Positions 1 to 6,911 are shown, numbered from the stretch's first letter. The stretch: DNA of 14,012 nucleotides from Micrococcales bacterium (GCA_023252115.1 JAHEXM010000011.1:1-14012), one strand, 5' to 3'. Translations and numbers: made by a program. Notes: generated by a model not told the origin, from the letters alone.

Positions 1-271
1 CATTCTTGATTGCGCCCGGTGTATCGACTCCAATGCTGTTGAGCCAAGCTTTCCGTTGCGCGTCAGTCTCAAGAGTCGTTGCGTCGCGCATTGATCCCGC
101 GATCGCATCGGCGAGAGCAACTTTTGGCGTTGCAGCTTGAGCTGGGCGCATAGACGTTGCGCTATCGCGCGACTCTGTTGGCGCGGCGATTGCCGCTGAT
201 GTCGTGGCGCCGAGCATTGAAAGTGCGCACACTCCCGAAGCAACTACGGCAAAGATTGTCTTGCGAGGCAT
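1..271 (-). CDS. Secreted protein of unknown function, C-terminal part cut by window edge
   Basis: This minus-strand reading frame is open from an ATG at 271 to the left edge and gives 90 residues with no stop. The start is supported by a GGAGAG ribosome site six or so bases upstream. The N-terminus is a typical Sec signal peptide: a basic MPRK, a hydrophobic stretch to about residue 25, and a probable AxA cleavage near residues 28-30 (AIAA). The visible mature part is rich in Ala, Thr and Asp (for example VALADAIAGSMRDATTLETD) and holds no motif that I recognise. It diverges from the esterase gene at 496, and the two share a roughly 220-base upstream region. The rest of the gene lies outside the window, so its function cannot be judged. 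That it is coding and exported is fairly sure; its role is unknown. Confidence 0.72.
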   Translation of the reverse strand, partial: MPRKTIFAVVASGVCALSMLGATTSAAIAAPTESRDSATSMRPAQAATPKVALADAIAGSMRDATTLETDAQRKAWLNSIGVDTPGAIKN

Positions 272-495
272 CGTCTCTCCTGCGATGGTCGTGAGTTCGT
301 TTCGCTTCACTACCCATTCGCGGCATGCTCAAAACATTTGGTGCCTGTCGCGTCATCGTGGCCTTACTCCATGCGGGTGAATGGACGATTTCGCGAAAAT
401 CTGTAGTTTCATCGCATTCCGGTACAACCCGCGTTACAGCGCCGACGGCTCAACGCATGTTGCGCTTGGTCACAAAGGGGTGTGCACTTCTTGCT

Positions 496-1698
496 ATGAG
501 GTGTGATCGCTTCGCCATAGCGACAATCCCTACCGTTGCCTTGGTCTGCGCCACCGTCGTTGGCAGCGCAAGCGCAGACGCTTCCTCGACCGTCGCGCGA
601 ACATCACCGGATCGCGCCCGAACGGCCAGCACCACAACGGCCCGAGCAGCAAAGGCCAAGCAAGCGCGAATCACCGTCACCGGTGGGACGGAACTAAACC
701 TAACCGTGGCGCCCGCCCTCAAAGGAAACAGCTCCTACACGTTCACCCTTGAGGTCCGGAAAACCCGAAAAAAATGGAAACGAGTGGGCAGCTATAAAAC
801 GCTTGGCAAGAACGAGCACCGATCGCTCAGTGTTGGCACTGGCCAATACCGCGTATCCGTCAAAGCAGTCAAAGGAGTGAAGGCCACCTCCAAAACATTC
901 AGCTACACGAAGGTGCCCGCCGGCACCTACTCGCGAGACTACGACTGGGTTTACTACTTTCCGTCGGGATACAAAGCGAACGGAGGTCCGTACCCGGTGA
1001 TCGTTGCGTTTAGCCCTGGCGAAGCCGAGTCGCCACCGGGTCCTTATGACACTCAACTGCGCGGGGTCGCTGATCGATACGGCTTCATCGTGATGTCCTC
1101 TAGGTACTACCGCAATGGCGCCGGCCCCACCGATCCCGTCCCTGTCCAGAGGTATCCGGATCAAGATCAGTACGCAATGAATTGGCAGTTCGACCTTGAC
1201 AATCCATGCCACCAAAACATCAGCACCAACTATGAGACTGCGCGATCCCAAATGTTCAATGCCTTCGACCACTTGCCGATTGATCGTTCGCGCGTCGTGT
1301 TGATGGGTCTTTCCGGCGGGGCTTCGTACGCACATGCGCTCAACATTCAGTACCCAGGTCTTGCCGCAGCGATGGTGATCAACACCGGCATGATTTGGGG
1401 CACAGCACTTCCGACTACCGACCCCGCAAATGGCCCAACTTGGCACGAATACATGGAGGCGTGCCGCAGCTCGGCCGACTATGTGGATTCACGGCGTCAA
1501 GCGTGGTTCATCGAAAGTTCGAATGGACCGACCGGTCCCGATTTTCGTCACGACGAAATGCTGGCGGATGCGACTCGATATCGCACTGTCGGCTGGGACG
1601 TCCACGAAGTCGATTTCTATGGCGGGCACACCATGGCTCCTGTCGCCGTCTACGACTCGATCTTTGCGCAGCTAACCAGTTCACCAAGCTGGCGCTGA
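496..1698 (+). CDS. Secreted alpha/beta-hydrolase, PHB-depolymerase/feruloyl-esterase type
   Basis: Predicted exported esterase, 400 residues. Residues 1-27 form a signal peptide (MRCDR, then a hydrophobic run ending SASA). A low-complexity Ala/Thr/Arg linker (28-57) leads to a small beta-rich Ig/FnIII-like region (about 58-140). The hydrolase domain follows: a beta-strand with YPVIVAFSPG (166-175) carries the likely oxyanion region, the nucleophile elbow is GLSGGA (Ser273), a likely acid is Asp349 in GPDF, and the catalytic His378 lies in GGHTM. This order matches secreted PHB depolymerase, feruloyl esterase and LpqC-like enzymes; the natural ester substrate cannot be told. The frame is open back to 325, and ATG at 325 or 457 are alternative starts. 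I prefer 496 because it places the signal peptide at the N-terminus, although the AAAGGGG upstream is rather far away (about 15 bases). Confidence in the fold is good; confidence in the exact start is moderate. Confidence 0.82.
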   Translation: MRCDRFAIATIPTVALVCATVVGSASADASSTVARTSPDRARTASTTTARAAKAKQARITVTGGTELNLTVAPALKGNSSYTFTLEVRKTRKKWKRVGSYKTLGKNEHRSLSVGTGQYRVSVKAVKGVKATSKTFSYTKVPAGTYSRDYDWVYYFPSGYKANGGPYPVIVAFSPGEAESPPGPYDTQLRGVADRYGFIVMSSRYYRNGAGPTDPVPVQRYPDQDQYAMNWQFDLDNPCHQNISTNYETARSQMFNAFDHLPIDRSRVVLMGLSGGASYAHALNIQYPGLAAAMVINTGMIWGTALPTTDPANGPTWHEYMEACRSSADYVDSRRQAWFIESSNGPTGPDFRHDEMLADATRYRTVGWDVHEVDFYGGHTMAPVAVYDSIFAQLTSSPSWR

Positions 1699-1948
1699 AG
1701 CGCGCTCTGTTCCGCAAGATGCGATGATCCAAGCTTCTACTTTTACGCAAACAGATCTGACATCAGCGGACTTCACCTGCGCAACACTTCCCGGCAACAG
1801 CTGGACAAGCTCAAAACTGGACCAAACCCAGTGCCCGACAGGTCAACCGTTCAATGCTGCAACGGACTCTTGGCCGTTGTGTTGACAATTTCGGCCGGTT
1901 GACCTTTGCTTTCAGCGGGTTCACCGTCTAGAACTGACGCAGATTCGG
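1699..1948. other. Convergent intergenic region with several inverted repeats, no gene seen
   Basis: The gap lies between the convergent esterase and lipase genes. No reading frame here has a credible start, ribosome site or protein motif. A 5-bp hairpin (ACTGG/CCAGT) spans 1816-1832. A larger nested inverted repeat spans 1840-1905 and is listed separately. No T-tract follows either hairpin, so a standard intrinsic terminator is not supported. The degenerate tRNA follows at 1949. Confidence 0.6.
1840..1905. repeat. Nested inverted repeat (10-bp outer arms, 6-bp inner hairpin)
   Basis: AGGTCAACCG at 1840-1849 is the exact reverse complement of CGGTTGACCT at 1896-1905. Inside the 46-base loop, CAACGG (1860-1865) pairs exactly with CCGTTG (1874-1879) around an 8-base loop. 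The element could fold as a stem with an internal hairpin on either strand. It sits in the gap between convergent genes. There is no T-tract, so it may be a factor-dependent or bidirectional transcription end, or a remnant with terminal inverted repeats. The pairing is directly visible; the role is not known. Confidence 0.6.
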
Positions 1949-2021
1949 GGCGCCGCGAGGAATCGAATTCCCACCAGCTGACTATGAATCTGCGAATGAT
2001 CTATTCCAGATCTAGTAGCGC
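1949..2021 (-). pseudogene. Degenerate tRNA-like sequence (tRNA relic)
   Basis: Read on the minus strand, this 73-base stretch has the length and layout of a tRNA. The acceptor arms GCGCTAC and GCGGCGC pair at 6 of 7 positions (one G-T pair). A 4-bp D-stem (GATC/GATC) encloses a loop with GG. The T-loop motif TTCGATT is present. The 3' part, CTCGCGGCGC and the T-loop, is the same as in tRNA-Lys at 5484-5556. The T-stem lacks one base and does not pair properly. The only fair anticodon stem (GCAGA/TCAGC, one mismatch) is shifted about 2-3 bases and would present CAT, as in a methionine tRNA. The arrangement resembles a once-functional tRNA that has decayed. It begins 10 bases after the lipase stop codon. 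A chance likeness is unlikely but not excluded. Confidence 0.55.
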
Positions 2022-2031
2022 AGGTTGCACG

Positions 2032-3324
2032 TTACTCAGATGCTGTGGGTGGCGGGGTCGCGCATGTGTTGCCGGCCGGCTTGTTCGCGAAACGATCAGC
2101 TAGCCATGACATTGCGCCGGCGGATGTATCGGCCACGATCTTGAAATGATCGGCGGTGGCGTCCCATACGCTCGTCAGGGTGCTGCCCGCGGAACACCAT
2201 ACGTTGGTCGCGTCGATGTTCGTTACCGCTGGTATAACTTGGTCTTTGAGGCCTTGTGCAATCTGTATGGGTATTTGCGCTGGCAGTGGCTGGGGTGTTT
2301 GGTCCGCTGCTATGTGGGCCCCGTTCACAAGGTCATTCGGATCTTCTGAAAAATAGTAGTGTTTTTGCGCGACTTGATCGGTTCCGGTCAGAGCCGTAGA
2401 AGTTGTACACCCTTTATCGAGTTTTGGTTGGAGTCGGCCCGCGATTGCGCTTCGACCGTTGGTGATGTCCAGTTTCGGATACGCAACGACCCATGATGGA
2501 TAGCCTTGCGCGCCAATGACCCACCCGAGTGCCTTGTTCCATTGGATCTTGACCACCGGGCCAATTTCAATAGCTGGGGCGGCCACAGAAACGCCAACGA
2601 GATTGAGTTCGGGGGCAATCGCGCTTGCCTGGCTAGCTGCTTCGATTCCCGCGTGCCCGCCCTGGGAATGACCATAGATTGCGAACGTTTTTCCCGGATT
2701 CGCATTCGGTAGTTGCCCCAGTGCGCGGACGCTGTTGAGAACGTCAGCCGCCTCGCGGCTCCCTACTAAATACGTCGGTTCCCCACTGACTCCAAGTCCC
2801 GAGTAGTCAGTGGCGACGACATCCCAGTTGTTGGCTACGGCCGTGTTGATCCAGGAAGCCATGTCAGCGAGGTGATTGGACGTGACCGACGGGGCGCATT
2901 TGTGGGCCGCCCCGACCGTTCCGTGTGCCCACGCCAAAACGTTACGTACGCCGGCAGAAGAATTAGTTGGCACAAACGCCATTCCCGATACTGCGACTGT
3001 ACTTCCGTCTGGCTTCGCCGATGTGTACATGATGCGATACAGCACCGCACCAATCAGGCTTGACTTTGGGCTCGGCACTGCAATCTGTTCACACTTGATC
3101 AACGTTCCCGGCAACGACGGGAGCGATGAAGGCGGATCGTAAAATTTGGGATCGGATTTGCATTGCACGGTGGCCGCGTTCTGCCGCGCAAGGTCTGTGC
3201 GGTGTGCCTGGTCTTGAGTGCTCGTGGCGTTTGATGAATTACTGCAGCCCGCTGCTGTCAGGCCAAGCACGATGGCTACAGCCGCGATGCCAGCAAGGCG
3301 CGGCGCAAGACGTCCGGTATTCAT
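2032..3324 (-). CDS. Secretory lipase-family lipoprotein
   Basis: Predicted lipid-anchored extracellular lipase/esterase of 430 residues. A lipobox LTAAGC makes Cys27 the likely lipidated residue after a hydrophobic signal region (residues 9-26). The mature protein resembles the secretory lipase (LIP) family common in actinobacteria. It has an AWAHGT oxyanion segment (131-136), the strand ATDYSGLG (171-178), the nucleophile elbow GHSQGG with Ser220, a likely acid Asp361 in GLKDQVIP, and a likely catalytic His393 in ADHFK. Scattered Cys residues suggest disulfides. The ATG at 3324 is preceded by GGTGAG at a workable distance, and the signal peptide begins there. The gene lies 213 bases downstream of the sedolisin gene on the same strand, behind a leader full of palindromes. 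The likely role is hydrolysis of acylglycerols or other esters at the cell surface. The family call is strong; the substrate is not known. Confidence 0.86.
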   Translation of the reverse strand: MNTGRLAPRLAGIAAVAIVLGLTAAGCSNSSNATSTQDQAHRTDLARQNAATVQCKSDPKFYDPPSSLPSLPGTLIKCEQIAVPSPKSSLIGAVLYRIMYTSAKPDGSTVAVSGMAFVPTNSSAGVRNVLAWAHGTVGAAHKCAPSVTSNHLADMASWINTAVANNWDVVATDYSGLGVSGEPTYLVGSREAADVLNSVRALGQLPNANPGKTFAIYGHSQGGHAGIEAASQASAIAPELNLVGVSVAAPAIEIGPVVKIQWNKALGWVIGAQGYPSWVVAYPKLDITNGRSAIAGRLQPKLDKGCTTSTALTGTDQVAQKHYYFSEDPNDLVNGAHIAADQTPQPLPAQIPIQIAQGLKDQVIPAVTNIDATNVWCSAGSTLTSVWDATADHFKIVADTSAGAMSWLADRFANKPAGNTCATPPPTASE

Positions 3325-3349
3325 GCTCGTTTACTCACCACTTGCCAAG

Positions 3350-3369
3350 CCTCCGGAGGGTGTCGACAC
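3350..3369. repeat. Two abutting 10-bp perfect palindromes upstream of the lipase gene
   Basis: CCTCCGGAGG (3350-3359) is followed directly by GTGTCGACAC (3360-3369). Both are perfect palindromes. They lie 26-45 bases before the lipase ATG, between the presumed promoter and the ribosome site. This position suits an operator or a leader hairpin. Short palindromes occur by chance, but two end to end is less usual. Confidence 0.4.
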
Positions 3370-3419
3370 AGCACAATTCCGTTTGATCAGGCTGAGTAGC
3401 TTACGTTTTGAGGCGCGAC

Positions 3420-3427
3420 ATAGCTAC
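3420..3427 (-). promoter_or_regulatory. ATAGCTAC element shared with the sedolisin promoter
   Basis: On the coding strand this reads GTAGCTAT, about 96 bases before the lipase ATG. The same octamer lies about 93 bases before the sedolisin ATG, where TAGCTA is a plausible -10 hexamer. No good -35 hexamer is visible here at the right spacing, so it may be a -10 used with an activator, or a regulator site. This is a weak call resting on the shared sequence and distance. Confidence 0.35.
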
Positions 3428-3512
3428 TGCAAGCTGTTGCAGCAATTGCGGTGGGAGCACCGAGCCCGAATCAGATCGCCAAGCCGGCACCGAACTTGGC
3501 ATCGCCACGTTA

Positions 3513-3526
3513 GGCATGCGCATGCC
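3513..3526. repeat. 14-bp perfect palindrome just after the sedolisin stop codon
   Basis: GGCATGCGCATGCC is perfectly palindromic and begins 12 bases downstream of the sedolisin stop. A second inverted repeat, GCCAAG/CTTGGC (3478-3483 and 3495-3500, 11-base loop), follows it in the transcript. No T-tract is present. These could stabilise the 3' end of the protease mRNA or be a regulator site in front of the lipase gene. Confidence 0.45.
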
Positions 3527-3537
3527 AGGCATGCAGC

Positions 3538-5322
3538 TCAGTCGATATCAGTGAACATTTTGGCGAAATTTGGTGAGCCGATTCCGGTGGCTTTGTCGTA
3601 GCCGCTGTGGGCCGCGCAGCAGCCCTGGTTATACAAGTCATTGTTGCCATGGATGACATCGAAAGTTGCTGAGCGTGGCAGCTGGTACAGCCACGGATTG
3701 AGGAAACCGAGCGGTGGCCGACCGTTCGCCGCCAGTTTCAGATTGATCAGGGCAATACCGGTCGCCGTCAGTGGAGTGGACGTGCTGGTACCGCCGTATG
3801 GTTCAGCGAAGTACTGGGGTTGACCGGCTCCCACTAGCGGGTAGCCAGGTGCCGTTGAGCCGTGAGCACTGATATCGGGGACTGCGCGCCGTTGGTTGCC
3901 GGCAATCTTTCGGGATTGCCACCATGGCCTTCGGTAGAAAATCGAGCTGCCACCACCGCCTGCAATGATGCGTCCCCATGGCTTGTCGTTCCACGCGTAT
4001 TCCGCGGACCGCTTGTTTGACTTCGTCAGAACAATTCGCGTGCCGCCTACGGCAGTAACCCATGGCGACGTCGACGGATAGCTGACGGCCAATTGTTCGG
4101 GCCCCTGACCGTCGTCGTGATTGACACAACCTGACGACCCGCTGTCACCCGATGCAACCAAAACGCTGGTGCCAACTAAATCCAGTCGCATGAAGATGGC
4201 GTCCATCAGGTTGTTCGTTTTATTCTGGTACGAGTTGATTTGCGCCTCGCACAGCCCATAAGACACCGTCAGCACGGTCGGGACGTTGGGACTATTGAGA
4301 GCCGCAGCCGGCGATAGAAACCACGTCGCGTCGATCTCTGATGTTTCAAATACTGGGATCCGGTGCCTTGCCGCCAATCCGGCAAGAACTATCTGAACGT
4401 CGAGGTCACCTTCCCCAGGCCCCGACGGCAGCGGGGCTGTCATGCCGTCTGTCTCGATCCGGTAAGCCGATCCACCGACGCCGTAACAGCGAGTTGCTTC
4501 GGAGAGTAATTCGCTGGAAAACCCCGAACCGAAGGCAAGGACACCGATCGGTGCGCGAGTAGATACGTCCCCCCGTGCCCGAGAACTGCGTGTTTGCAAA
4601 TTGGTCATTCCGTATGCATGTGCAGCCTGTGCAACGGTCATTGTCTGGTCGAGGAACGGCACGGCTTTCAATGCTGCGCACGCATGCAGGGTCCCCTCGT
4701 CTAATGGCAATGGGGATCGCTGCCCCGAACCCAGAATGCTGGGGCGTTGCGCGCCTTTGGCGTTGGGATTTTGACTCTGCGAAACCCAGCCCGGCGCCGG
4801 AACGAGGCGGTTGATTGGTGGAGGCAAAGTGGGATTGTTTACGGTCGTGTAGGCGGTGAAACCGCCAACTTCGATCGCCTCGATCGGCTGCCCAAACGCC
4901 GCCGTGAATTGCGCGGCAGTTCCTTTGACTCGCATGAAGACTCGTGACTTGTCGAGCGTTCCCACCAACCCCTTGCGGGCGACGTACTTCTTGACTGCGG
5001 CAACTGTGGTGCGAGTGGCGCCAAATCGGTTTGCTACTTGCGCGGGACGCAAGAAGTGCCGATAGTTCGCTGAACCCGGTGTGGAAATTTCGCGAACGAG
5101 AGCACCAGCCCCTGTGTCGTTTCGCTTAAGTCCCCAGTAGAAGGTCAGTGTTTGGTTGTCTGCCACTGCTTCGCGCTGTGGGGAGCCTGCTCTGGCCGAA
5201 TGTAGATCACGCAGCTGCCCAGAAGCCGGAGTCGCCGTGGCACTGGTAAACGACTGCCCATACAAGCCAATGGTCAATGCTGAGGTGGCGACCACGATGA
5301 CTGCAATTGATCGAGGTGACAT
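3538..5322 (-). CDS. Sedolisin (S53) family secreted acid protease with activation prodomain
   Basis: Predicted secreted serine-carboxyl endopeptidase of the sedolisin/kumamolisin family, 594 residues, made as a pre-pro-protein. Residues 1-30 are a signal peptide. Residues about 50-180 are the Pro-kumamolisin activation domain (TFYWGLKRND, RHFLRPAQVANRFG, AAFG). The catalytic domain shows the family Glu/Asp pair in EGDLDVQ (Glu304, Asp308), the oxyanion Asp393 in SGDSG, and the nucleophile Ser513 in GGTSTSTP. A C-terminal calcium site is present: DVIHGNND (555-562) and GYDKATGIGSPN (574-585). All key residues are kept, so it should be active, typically at acid pH after removal of the prodomain. 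The frame is open to 5403, but the ATG at 5322 has a strong GGAGGAAGG ribosome site and begins the signal peptide, so I take that start. A plausible promoter lies at 5416-5444. Confidence 0.93.
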   Translation of the reverse strand: MSPRSIAVIVVATSALTIGLYGQSFTSATATPASGQLRDLHSARAGSPQREAVADNQTLTFYWGLKRNDTGAGALVREISTPGSANYRHFLRPAQVANRFGATRTTVAAVKKYVARKGLVGTLDKSRVFMRVKGTAAQFTAAFGQPIEAIEVGGFTAYTTVNNPTLPPPINRLVPAPGWVSQSQNPNAKGAQRPSILGSGQRSPLPLDEGTLHACAALKAVPFLDQTMTVAQAAHAYGMTNLQTRSSRARGDVSTRAPIGVLAFGSGFSSELLSEATRCYGVGGSAYRIETDGMTAPLPSGPGEGDLDVQIVLAGLAARHRIPVFETSEIDATWFLSPAAALNSPNVPTVLTVSYGLCEAQINSYQNKTNNLMDAIFMRLDLVGTSVLVASGDSGSSGCVNHDDGQGPEQLAVSYPSTSPWVTAVGGTRIVLTKSNKRSAEYAWNDKPWGRIIAGGGGSSIFYRRPWWQSRKIAGNQRRAVPDISAHGSTAPGYPLVGAGQPQYFAEPYGGTSTSTPLTATGIALINLKLAANGRPPLGFLNPWLYQLPRSATFDVIHGNNDLYNQGCCAAHSGYDKATGIGSPNFAKMFTDID

Positions 5323-5415
5323 CAGGCCTTCCTCCGCTCGCCTACTGCTCGGAGTCTGGCGTATTCCAAATGTTCGATGCAGCGAATAGTCGCGGGAATG
5401 CACTGTTGTCAGTTA

Positions 5416-5444
5416 TAGCTACGCGGGAGCGGTACCGCTTTCAA
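5416..5444 (-). promoter_or_regulatory. Probable sedolisin promoter with palindromic spacer
   Basis: On the minus strand TTGAAA (5444-5439) and TAGCTA (5421-5416) are separated by 17 bases, a good sigma-70-like spacing; TATAAC, overlapping it, is an alternative -10. The spacer holds the 12-bp perfect palindrome AGCGGTACCGCT (5428-5439), touching the -35, a natural place for a repressor. The untranslated leader would be about 85-90 bases. Confidence 0.42.
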
Positions 5445-5483
5445 GATCTCATGACAAATGGCCTATGCCAGCACTTACTGGGG

Positions 5484-5556
5484 TGCGCCGCGAGGGAATC
5501 GAACCCCCAACCCGCGGATTAAGAGTCCGCTGCTCTGCCAATTGAGCTAGCGGCGC
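5484..5556 (-). tRNA. tRNA-Lys (anticodon CTT)
   Basis: A full cloverleaf can be read on the minus strand. The acceptor stem GCGCCGC/GCGGCGC pairs perfectly. The D-arm is GCTC...GAGC. The anticodon stem GCGGA/TCCGC encloses CTCTTAA, so the anticodon is CTT and decodes AAG. The T-arm is GGGGG-TTCGATT-CCCTC (one imperfect end pair), and the discriminator is A. The 3' CCA is not encoded (CCC follows). The 5' end lies 25 bases after the stop codon of the GroES-like gene, so co-transcription is possible. Confidence 0.96.
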
Positions 5557-5581
5557 TAGAGCGGATTGAGCCTAGCAGCCC

Positions 5582-5914
5582 CTACAAGTACAAGCCCGTG
5601 GAATCTTCCCGAACGCGCGCAGACGCGACCGCGTGCACGTCCCGCTCCCGCAGCAGAACATACGGGCGGCCCTGAAGCTCCACCTCGCCGCGATCTTCGG
5701 GTTCGAAGAGGACTCGGTCACCGAGTTCAATCGTGCGAACATTCGGCCCTACGGCCACAACCTCAGCCCAGGCCAGTCTTCGGCCTACTTGGGCAGTCGC
5801 CGGAATGACAATTCCTCCGCGTGATTGCCGTTCGCCCTCGCCGCCCTCCTGTTGAACTAAAAGTCGATCATGCAGGAGTTTGATAGGCAGCGCCGAAGAC
5901 TCGTCTTTACTCAT
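5582..5914 (-). CDS. GroES-like co-chaperonin family protein
   Basis: A 110-residue protein with the GroES fold signature: LHDRLLVQ at residues 14-21, GGIVIPATAQ around 33-42 in place of the usual mobile-loop/roof region, EVVAVGP (51-57), GDRVLFEP (65-72) and YVLLRERDVHAV near the C-terminus. It is somewhat longer than classical GroES (about 95 residues) because of short extensions at both ends. No groEL gene is next to it. It is likely the divergent second GroES-type protein found in actinobacteria rather than the main co-chaperonin. It may help a chaperonin or act separately; the sequence does not decide. The ATG at 5914 lies 18 bases after the stop codon of the DUF3618 gene, so the two are probably one transcript. 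The ribosome site is weak (CAGCCCT), which fits translational coupling. Confidence 0.85.
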   Translation of the reverse strand: MSKDESSALPIKLLHDRLLVQQEGGEGERQSRGGIVIPATAQVGRRLAWAEVVAVGPNVRTIELGDRVLFEPEDRGEVELQGRPYVLLRERDVHAVASARVREDSTGLYL

Positions 5915-5932
5915 AGGGCTGCAAACAAGAAC

Positions 5933-6268
5933 TTAGAAAATGCGCTTGGCAACTCGCCGCACCACAACAAAACTGACGACGACACCAACGGTCACGGCAA
6001 TGCGCTCCGGTCGAACGCCGCCATATTCGTCAACATAGAAACTCGCGACCCAGCGCACTCCGGACTTAGCGACGTTGACGGGGTCAGTTGCTCGCTTGAC
6101 TGCTCGCTCTAGTTGCCCGACCGTGCCGATCAGGCGTTCTCGCGCGGCCGCGATGTCGGCCTCGATTTCTTCGGGACTGCGCGCGGGGGGTATCACCACC
6201 ACTGCCTCTTCCGCAGCGACGGCGGCAGGTTGCATCTTGGGATCAGGAATCGCCTCTGGTTCCGACAT
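5933..6268 (-). CDS. DUF3618 family membrane-associated protein
   Basis: A 111-residue protein matching the DUF3618 pattern. An acidic, Pro/Ala-rich N-terminus (1-28) is followed by the conserved helix RSPEEIEADIAAARERLIGT (30-49) and a further amphipathic helix to about residue 70. A hydrophobic segment, IAVTVGVVVSFVVV (about 90-103), is probably one transmembrane span, and the protein ends in a basic tail. The family is typical of actinobacteria and its biochemical role is not known; helical membrane or cell-envelope association is an inference. It is followed after 18 bases by the GroES-like gene and diverges from the Bcp gene with a 101-base gap, an arrangement that I associate with actinobacterial genomes. 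The ribosome site before the ATG at 6268 is weak, and no other start fits better. Confidence 0.85.
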   Translation of the reverse strand: MSEPEAIPDPKMQPAAVAAEEAVVVIPPARSPEEIEADIAAARERLIGTVGQLERAVKRATDPVNVAKSGVRWVASFYVDEYGGVRPERIAVTVGVVVSFVVVRRVAKRIF

Positions 6269-6369
6269 GGCCGTCAGCTTACGATGCCCGCGACCGCCGA
6301 CGCCGCTTTAGCCCGATACGGTCGTGGCAGATTTCGGTTTTCCGCATGTTTCAAGCAAAGGAGCAAACG

Positions 6370-6834
6370 ATGGCCACCCTTAGCCCAGGCGACAAAGCAC
6401 CAGCATTCAGCCTTTCCGATGACACAGGCAAGACCGTAAAGCTCAGTGACTTCAAGGGCAAGAAGGTCATCCTCTACGTATATCCCGCTGCCATGACACC
6501 GGGATGTACGACACAAGCTTGCGACTTTCGCGATTCGCTTGCCCCTTTGAAAAAGGCTGGATACGTGATTCTCGGACTATCACCTGACAAGCCTGAGAAG
6601 CTGGCAAAATTTCGTGAGCGTGACGCGTTGACCTTCCCGTTGCTCAGCGACCCAGAAAAATCGGTTATCTCTGCCTATGGCGCTTTCGGCGAAAAGAAGC
6701 TCTATGGAAAAGCAGTCGTTGGCATCATTCGCTCAACATTCGTGATCGACGAAAAGGGAAAGATCGAACACGCGCTATACGGCGTGCGCGCCAAGGGTCA
6801 CGTAGCCAAATTGCGCAAGGACCTTGGCGTTTAG
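6370..6834 (+). CDS. bcp: Bcp/PrxQ-type thiol peroxidase (peroxiredoxin)
   Basis: A 154-residue cytoplasmic peroxiredoxin that reduces hydrogen peroxide and organic hydroperoxides using thioredoxin-type donors. The motif TPGCTTQACDFRD gives the peroxidatic Cys46 and a resolving Cys51 five residues on, the atypical 2-Cys arrangement of Bcp/PrxQ. GDKAPAFSL near the N-terminus, YVYPAAMTPGC, and GIIRSTFVID with the conserved Arg complete the family pattern. Length is normal. The segment before the active site has Ala-Ala (YPAAMTPGC) where many homologues have charged residues (YPKDDTPGC), a small deviation. The ATG at 6370 has AAAGGAG six bases upstream. An ATG at 6346 in the same frame lacks such support and is rejected. 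The gene is divergent from DUF3618 and convergent with the VIT1 gene. Confidence 0.94.
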   Translation: MATLSPGDKAPAFSLSDDTGKTVKLSDFKGKKVILYVYPAAMTPGCTTQACDFRDSLAPLKKAGYVILGLSPDKPEKLAKFRERDALTFPLLSDPEKSVISAYGAFGEKKLYGKAVVGIIRSTFVIDEKGKIEHALYGVRAKGHVAKLRKDLGV

Positions 6835-6911
6835 TCGCCTGGGTTGGCTTACGTGTGATTTCTCAGCGCTCTAGTCCACGCTATTTACCACCTAAGGGAC
6901 AGTTGGCGCGT

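Noticed and set aside
700..1446. Minus-strand open frame of 248 codons inside the esterase gene
   Set aside because: It is antisense to the hydrolase domain, whose catalytic residues are all on the plus strand.
6835..6911. Intrinsic terminator between the convergent Bcp and VIT1 genes
   Set aside because: No GC-rich stem followed by a T-tract is present on either strand.
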